From Altererythrobacter sp. XM-24bin4 (GTDB lineage: Bacteria; Pseudomonadota; Alphaproteobacteria; Sphingomonadales; Sphingomonadaceae): a DNA stretch of 64,000 nucleotides. Position 1 is the stretch's first letter. Each line of letters begins with the position of its first letter. The notes below the pieces were generated by a model, which searched no databases, was not told the DNA's origin, and saw only the letters and a program-made list of their open reading frames with translations. The stretch is taken from contig QCWG01000001.1 in assembly GCA_003149575.1 (NCBI GenBank), forward strand, positions 463,183 through 527,182, read 5' to 3'. Below are positions 59,203-64,000 of the stretch, in pieces. The translations under genes were made by a program, and so were the position numbers.

Positions 59203-61608
59203 TTACGATTTGTCGTCCTTGCCGCCGTCCGCGCCACTACCGGCATCGGCGTCAGGTTTCTTGCTTGGCGAAGCCTTCCTTGCAGCCGGCTTCTTCTTGG
59301 CAGCGGGCTTGCGCTTCGGCTTGGCTTTGGGCGGCGCGGGCGTCAGCTCGAAATTCGGTTTGCCGTCCTTTATCGTGACATGCACTTCGCCGCCTTCGAC
59401 AAGTTTGCCGAACAACAGCTCTTCCGCCAGAGGTTGCTTGATCCGATCCTGCAACAAGCGGCCCATGGGGCGGGCGCCGTAGAGCTTGTCATAGCCCTTG
59501 TCGGCCAGCCAGCCGCGCGCATCTTTGTCAAACTGGATGTGCACGTTCTGCTCGGCAAGCTGCAATTCAAGCTGCAAGATGAACTTGTCGACCACGCGGG
59601 CGACCGTACTCTTGCCCAGATAGGCAAAGGGCACAATCGCATCGAGACGATTGCGGAATTCAGGGGTGAACATTTTCTTCACCGCTTCATCGCTCGCGTC
59701 TTCCTTCGACACATCGCCAAAGCCGATGCCCTGGGTTGCCATCATAGCTGCACCGGCATTGGTGGTCATGATCAGCACAACATTGCGGAAGTCGACAGTC
59801 TTGCCGTGGTGGTCGGTCAGACGGCCATTGTCCATCACCTGCAGCAGGATGTTGAACAGATCGGGGTGCGCCTTCTCGATCTCGTCGAGCAGCAGCACGC
59901 AATGCGGGTTCTGGTCGATCGCATCGGTCAGCAATCCGCCCTGATCGTATCCGACATAGCCCGGAGGCGCGCCGATCAAGCGCGAAACGCTGTGGCGCTC
60001 CATATATTCGGACATATCGAAGCGTTTCAGCTCGATGCCCATGATGCTGGCGAGCTGGCGCGCGACTTCGGTCTTGCCGACCCCGGTCGGGCCGGAGAAC
60101 AGGAACGAACCAATCGGCTTGTCCGGATCGCGCAGGCCAGCGCGTGACAGCTTCATCGCAGTTGAAAGCCGATGGATCGCTTCATCCTGACCAAACACGA
60201 CGTGCTTCAGATCACGCTCAAGGTTCTCGAGCGCTTTCTTGTCATCCTTGCTGACCGATTTCGGCGGGATGCGCGCCATTGTCGCAATGACGGACTCGAT
60301 CTCTCGTGCGGTGATCTTCTTTTTGCGGCGGCTGGGAGGGACCAGCATCTGCATCGCGCCAACTTCATCGATCACATCGATCGCCTTGTCGGGCAATTTG
60401 CGATCGTTAATGTAGCGCGCCGACAGCTCGACCGCTGTCTTCAATGCGTCCGGTGTGTATTTGACCTTGTGGTGATCTTCGAATGCGGTCTTCAGACCTT
60501 TCAGGATCTTGATCGTCTCATCAATGGTCGGCTCGTTCACATCAATTTTCTGGAACCGACGCAGCAACGCGCGGTCCTTTTCAAAGTGATTGCGAAATTC
60601 CTTGTAGGTTGTGGAGCCCACGCAGCGGATCGCGCCTGAAGACAAAGCCGGCTTCAACAGGTTGGAAGCATCCATCGCACCGCCGCTGGTTGCACCAGCG
60701 CCGATGACCGTGTGGATTTCGTCAATGAACAGGATCGCGTCGGGCATCTGTTCAAGCTCTGCCACGACCTGCTTCAAGCGTTCTTCAAAATCACCGCGAT
60801 AACGCGTGCCAGCGAGCAGCGCGCCCATATCGAGCGAGTAGATCACTGCATCCAGCAGCACTTCGGGAACGTCGCCTTCGACGATCTTGCGGGCCAGGCC
60901 TTCTGCAATCGCGGTTTTACCCACGCCCGGATCGCCGACGTAAAGCGGATTGTTCTTGCTGCGGCGGCACAGGATCTGGATCGTACGGTCCACTTCCGGT
61001 CCGCGACCGATCAGCGGATCTACCTTGCCGGCCTCAGCCTTGGCGTTAAGGTTAACGGTAAACTGGTCGAGCGCGGTTTCTTTCTTTGCACCGCCCTCTT
61101 TGGCTTCTGCTGCGCCATCCTGTTGTGGCTCTTCCGATCCAGCCACACCTTTGCTTTCAAGCTGCCGTCCGCCTTTGCCAATACCATGGCTGATATAGCT
61201 AACCGCATCCAGCCGGCTCATATCCTGCTGCTGCAGGAAGTAGACGGCGTAGGAATCGCGTTCACTGAACAGCGCCACCAGCACATTCGCGCCGGTTACA
61301 GTGTCTTTGCCAGATGATTGCACATGCAGGATCGCGCGCTGGATCACTCTCTGGAAACCCGCGGTTGGCTGTGGATCAGCGCCATCTTCGGTCTTCAGCG
61401 ACTGGTATTCCTGGTCGAGATATTGCTTCACGACTTCGCCCAGCTCGGCCAGATCCACCCCGCAAGCGGCCATGACTTGCGCTGCATCTTCATCATCAAT
61501 CAGCGCGAGCAGCAAATGCTCCAGCGTGGCATATTCATGCCGACGCTCGGATGCGTTTCCGAGGGCATTGTGCAGCGTTCTTTCGAGGTTCTGGGCAAAA
61601 CTTGGCAT
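59203..61608 (-). CDS. clpA: ATP-dependent Clp protease ATP-binding subunit ClpA
   Basis: 801 residues. N-domain ([30 protein letters not shown]), AAA+ domain 1 with [18 protein letters not shown]+ domain 2 with [15 protein letters not shown], and the IGF ClpP-docking loop (ATQGIGFGD). Unfolds substrates for ClpP. The last ~45 residues are a K/A/P-rich tail ([21 protein letters not shown] then an acidic end) absent from E. coli ClpA. No clpS or clpP is next to it in this window. Confidence 0.96.
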   Translation of the reverse strand: MPSFAQNLERTLHNALGNASERRHEYATLEHLLLALIDDEDAAQVMAACGVDLAELGEVVKQYLDQEYQSLKTEDGADPQPTAGFQRVIQRAILHVQSSGKDTVTGANVLVALFSERDSYAVYFLQQQDMSRLDAVSYISHGIGKGGRQLESKGVAGSEEPQQDGAAEAKEGGAKKETALDQFTVNLNAKAEAGKVDPLIGRGPEVDRTIQILCRRSKNNPLYVGDPGVGKTAIAEGLARKIVEGDVPEVLLDAVIYSLDMGALLAGTRYRGDFEERLKQVVAELEQMPDAILFIDEIHTVIGAGATSGGAMDASNLLKPALSSGAIRCVGSTTYKEFRNHFEKDRALLRRFQKIDVNEPTIDETIKILKGLKTAFEDHHKVKYTPDALKTAVELSARYINDRKLPDKAIDVIDEVGAMQMLVPPSRRKKKITAREIESVIATMARIPPKSVSKDDKKALENLERDLKHVVFGQDEAIHRLSTAMKLSRAGLRDPDKPIGSFLFSGPTGVGKTEVARQLASIMGIELKRFDMSEYMERHSVSRLIGAPPGYVGYDQGGLLTDAIDQNPHCVLLLDEIEKAHPDLFNILLQVMDNGRLTDHHGKTVDFRNVVLIMTTNAGAAMMATQGIGFGDVSKEDASDEAVKKMFTPEFRNRLDAIVPFAYLGKSTVARVVDKFILQLELQLAEQNVHIQFDKDARGWLADKGYDKLYGARPMGRLLQDRIKQPLAEELLFGKLVEGGEVHVTIKDGKPNFELTPAPPKAKPKRKPAAKKKPAARKASPSKKPDADAGSGADGGKDDKS

Positions 61609-61745
61609 GTGAGCACTCTATAGTGGGGGTGGGCACCTCTCCCTTGAAGGAGAGAGTGAATTGATGTGGTTAAGCAAACCTAGGCGATTGGCCGTAATAT
61701 GGGCGCGATTTGCGAAATTGCGAATCCAGAACGCGCGCGACCGGC

Positions 61746-61949
61746 TCATGGGTCCGATTTCTTGAAAAGCGAGTCAGCCGCACTGCGGTGAGCTGCAGCC
61801 TTGCTGTGATGTTCGCGCACACGCACAATCTCCGCTTCGAGAATGGCGATCCGCTGTTCCAGCTCGTCTTGAGAATAAGGCGAGAGGTCTTCGCGCGCGA
61901 GCTTGCTCGCAGCATCGCCCTTGGGGCGCGGAAGATCATCCAAGTCCAT
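61746..61949 (-). CDS. DUF1192 family protein
   Basis: 67 residues. MDLDDLPRPKGDAASKLARE followed by LSPYSQDELEQRIAILEAEI (a short coiled-coil) matches DUF1192, a family of small alphaproteobacterial proteins of unknown role. It is upstream of clpA on the same strand with a 137-base gap containing a CTCTCC/GGAGAG hairpin. Confidence 0.85.
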   Translation of the reverse strand: MDLDDLPRPKGDAASKLAREDLSPYSQDELEQRIAILEAEIVRVREHHSKAAAHRSAADSLFKKSDP

Positions 61950-62094
61950 CTAATGCTAACATCGCAATTTGACTGGCTTGCTGTCAATGGAGAGGGTCGC
62001 TACTTCCCGTCGCAAACAGGCGTTGCGTGGCGAAGTGTCGCTTTGCAGACACAGCGCCGGATGCGGCGCAAGACAAACAAGGGCTGATTGAGCG

Positions 62095-63120
62095 ATGGCG
62101 GGTACCAAGGCGGGTGAGTTGCAGGTGACAATGCAAGCTGTCGGGTTCGATACGCCGGGCGGACCAGAGGTCTTGACGCCGCGTGAAATGCCTCTGCCTG
62201 ACGTCAAGCCCACAGATGTGCTGATCCGCGTTGCCTATGCGGGGGTCAACCGGCCTGACTGCATACAACGCGCAGGCCACTATCCGGCACCTCCTGGCGC
62301 GTCGCCGCTGCCGGGGCTGGAAGTGGCTGGCGAAGTAGTGGCAATCGGCAGTGAAGTTCCTCAGGGAATGCTTGGCCAAACAGTCGCCGCACTGACACCA
62401 GGCGGCGGATATGCGGAATATTGTGCTGCGCCCTGGGGCCATTGTTTGCCGGTGCCGTACGGCATGCCACTTGTAGAGGCGGCCGTGCTGCCCGAAACTC
62501 TCTTCACCGTTTGGCATAATGTGTTCGAGCGCGGGTTTCTGCGCGATGGCGAGACGCTGCTGGTGCACGGCGGTACGTCGGGCATTGGCACGATGGCAAT
62601 CATGCTGGCCAAAGCGTTCGATGCCAAAGTTGTCGTGACTTGCGGCGATGAGGCCAAATGTCAGGCGGCGCGAGAAATTGGAGCCGATTTGGCGATTAAT
62701 TACCGCGAAACCGATTTTGTCGACGCCGTGAAAGAGTTCACAGGCGGCAAAGGCGTAAATGTCGTGCTCGACATGGTGTCAGGTGACTATGTGCCGCGCA
62801 ATCTCAAATGCCTGGCCGAAGACGGCCGCCATGTAACCATTGCGGTTCTCGGTGGGCCCAAGGCAGAGCTCAACATGGCGTATGTGATGATGCGGCGCTT
62901 GACGCTGACGGGTTCGACATTGCGACCGCGCTCCGATGCATTCAAATCCGCGCTGTGTGACGAGATCGCGCAGACCGCGTGGCCGCTTTTCGCTTCGCGC
63001 GAGTTAAAGCCGGTGATGGATGAAGTTTTCCCGCTGTCTGACGCTGCTGCTGCGCATGCACGGATGGAAGCCGGCGAACACATCGGCAAGATCGTGCTAA
63101 AGGTAGCGCACGATCAATAA
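62095..63120 (+). CDS. NAD(P)H-quinone oxidoreductase, zinc-independent MDR family (PIG3-like)
   Basis: 341 residues (ATG 62095; ATG 62131 at MQAVGFDTPGGPEVL is a plausible shorter start). GroES-like domain with YAGVNRPDCIQRAGHYP and PGLEVAGEVVAIG, lacking catalytic zinc ligands; Rossmann domain HGGTSGIGTMAIMLAKAF. Reduces quinones or enone substrates with NADPH. Ends IGKIVLKV as the family does. Divergent from the DUF1192 gene. Confidence 0.9.
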   Translation: MAGTKAGELQVTMQAVGFDTPGGPEVLTPREMPLPDVKPTDVLIRVAYAGVNRPDCIQRAGHYPAPPGASPLPGLEVAGEVVAIGSEVPQGMLGQTVAALTPGGGYAEYCAAPWGHCLPVPYGMPLVEAAVLPETLFTVWHNVFERGFLRDGETLLVHGGTSGIGTMAIMLAKAFDAKVVVTCGDEAKCQAAREIGADLAINYRETDFVDAVKEFTGGKGVNVVLDMVSGDYVPRNLKCLAEDGRHVTIAVLGGPKAELNMAYVMMRRLTLTGSTLRPRSDAFKSALCDEIAQTAWPLFASRELKPVMDEVFPLSDAAAAHARMEAGEHIGKIVLKVAHDQ

Positions 63121-63265
63121 GCCGCCTTGAAATGGGTGAATATACCTGTCTTCCAGATGTCGCAGTTACCCCAAACAGTCATCAAAATGTGAATCGATTG
63201 TAACAATATACTGCCATAGCTCCTGAGCGAAAAGCCTTGTTTGGGCCAAGATCGAAGGAGTCCCC

Positions 63266-64000
63266 ATGAACGATCTCGCATCCTCAGCATTCCCCTTGCC
63301 TTCAGTTGACAGCGACTTGGGCTCCATTGCCAAACTTCCCACGCGCCGACTGCAAACGCCCGAGCCGGAAGGGATCAAGCGGCGCAAGTATCGGGCCATC
63401 TGGATCAGCGATGTGCATCTTGGCACCAAAGGCTGCAATGCAGAGCTGCTGATCGACTTCCTCGACCATACTGACAGCGAAACGATGTACCTGGTCGGAG
63501 ACATCATCGACGGCTGGCGATTGAAGAAAAAGTTCTATTGGCCAGCAGAACACAACGATATCTTCTGGCGCATCCTCAAGCGCGCGCGTCGCGGCACACG
63601 GATCGTCTATATTCCAGGCAATCATGACGAGATGTTCCGTCAGTTTACCGGACTGAACTTTGGTGGGGTCGAGATCCGCCGTGCGGCGTTCCACGATACT
63701 GCTGATGGCCGCCGCCTGATCGTGTTGCATGGTGACGAGTTCGATGCGGTAATGCTCGCACACCGTTGGCTCGCCTTTGTCGGGGACACGCTTTACCATG
63801 TGATGATGGGCCTGAACCATTGGGTCAACAAGGCGCGCCGCGCCTTGGGTTTGCCTTACTGGTCGCTCTCAAAAATGGCCAAGCACAAGGTCAAGAATGC
63901 GGTCGAGTTTATTGGCCGCTACGAAGAAGTGGTGGCCAAAGCTGCGGCTGAACGCGGCGTTGATGGCGTGATTTGCGGCCACATCCACACAGCCGAATTT
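63266..64000 (+). CDS. UDP-2,3-diacylglucosamine diphosphatase-type metallophosphoesterase (partial, runs off right edge)
   Basis: 245 codons from ATG 63266, with AAGGAG 6-11 bases upstream, to the window end without a stop. Metallophosphoesterase motifs WISDVHLGTKG, LVGDIIDGW, PGNHDEMF, LHGDEFD and CGHIHTAEF are complete, so only the C-terminus is missing. The pattern is that of the LpxH/LpxI-replacing phosphoesterases in lipid A synthesis or related phospholipid enzymes of alphaproteobacteria. No signal peptide. Confidence 0.85.
   Translation, partial: MNDLASSAFPLPSVDSDLGSIAKLPTRRLQTPEPEGIKRRKYRAIWISDVHLGTKGCNAELLIDFLDHTDSETMYLVGDIIDGWRLKKKFYWPAEHNDIFWRILKRARRGTRIVYIPGNHDEMFRQFTGLNFGGVEIRRAAFHDTADGRRLIVLHGDEFDAVMLAHRWLAFVGDTLYHVMMGLNHWVNKARRALGLPYWSLSKMAKHKVKNAVEFIGRYEEVVAKAAAERGVDGVICGHIHTAEF

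Noticed and set aside
59167..60147. 326-codon plus-strand open frame opposite clpA
   Set aside because: Antisense shadow of clpA; no ribosome binding site or recognisable domain.
61670..61700. CTCTCC/GGAGAG hairpin as a terminator
   Set aside because: Short stem without a T-run, lying upstream of clpA rather than at a gene end with clear termination features.
1..64000. Mobile elements, CRISPR arrays, rRNA or tRNA genes
   Set aside because: No transposase or integrase, no regularly spaced repeats, and no cloverleaf or rRNA-like stretch was seen in the intergenic regions inspected by eye.

Overview
The window reads as chromosomal core sequence from an alphaproteobacterium of the order Sphingomonadales, most likely the Erythrobacteraceae (Erythrobacter/Altererythrobacter-like). 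This rests on protein character and gene order: an Rrf2-led suf operon, a pcm-like gene beside tolC, a PopZ-like protein, UrcA, DUF1192, DUF1491, CarD, and a hemE-centred origin region. I saw no insertion sequence, prophage, CRISPR array, rRNA or tRNA. Genes are densely packed and often overlap by 1-14 bases.

The most important object is the probable chromosomal replication origin at 31490-31835. Leftward from it, all on the minus strand, run ppsR, maf, aroE, coaE and dnaQ, then hpf and ptsN. Rightward, on the plus strand, run hemE, hemJ, rho, then (past two minus-strand genes) mnmE, mnmG, rsmG, parA and parB. This is the arrangement known around the Caulobacter crescentus and Rickettsia origins. 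The gap holds an uninterrupted 21-base A/T run, five GANTC sites within 109 bases, a perfect 8-bp inverted repeat and only degenerate DnaA-box matches. Three 16-base parS sites (37644, 39788, 40156) lie 6-9 kb away, two of them inside rsmG just before parAB.

Layout. 1-4591 (minus): suf Fe-S assembly operon (rrf2-sufB-DUF559-two small unknown genes-sufC-sufD, running off the left edge), with every junction overlapping and a palindromic candidate operator at 4605-4629. 4784-9444 (plus): pyrD, ggt and an acyl-CoA synthetase. 9486-11490 (minus): an unknown gene with its ribosome binding site in a hairpin, a ThiS-ThiG fusion, and a MerC-like membrane protein behind a Zur-like palindrome. 11621-14277 (plus): ctaA, a probable broken gene, rplM-rpsI. 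14343-19613: a phosphoesterase, UrcA, a LytS/LytTR-type two-component pair and class I fumarase. 19790-24902: pcm-like/tolC, PopZ-like, ferredoxin-like, CBS, ErpA and exonuclease III genes. 24974-31489 (minus): SleB hydrolase, DUF1491, thioesterase, ptsN, hpf and the left origin flank.

Right of parB: methionine sulfoxide reductase, a sorbosone-type dehydrogenase, a DUF815 ATPase, acyl-CoA dehydrogenase, threonylcarbamoyl-AMP synthase, a lipoprotein, the carD-fdxA-S4-helicase cluster, an M23 peptidase, hemB, two tandem GNAT enzymes, a gamma-carbonic-anhydrase-like protein, an S9 peptidase, clpA, DUF1192, a quinone oxidoreductase and a phosphoesterase cut by the right edge. Functional themes are Fe-S biogenesis (suf, erpA, ferredoxins), haem synthesis (hemB, hemE, hemJ, ctaA), and chromosome replication and segregation. 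All family calls come from reading motifs; no database search was run.
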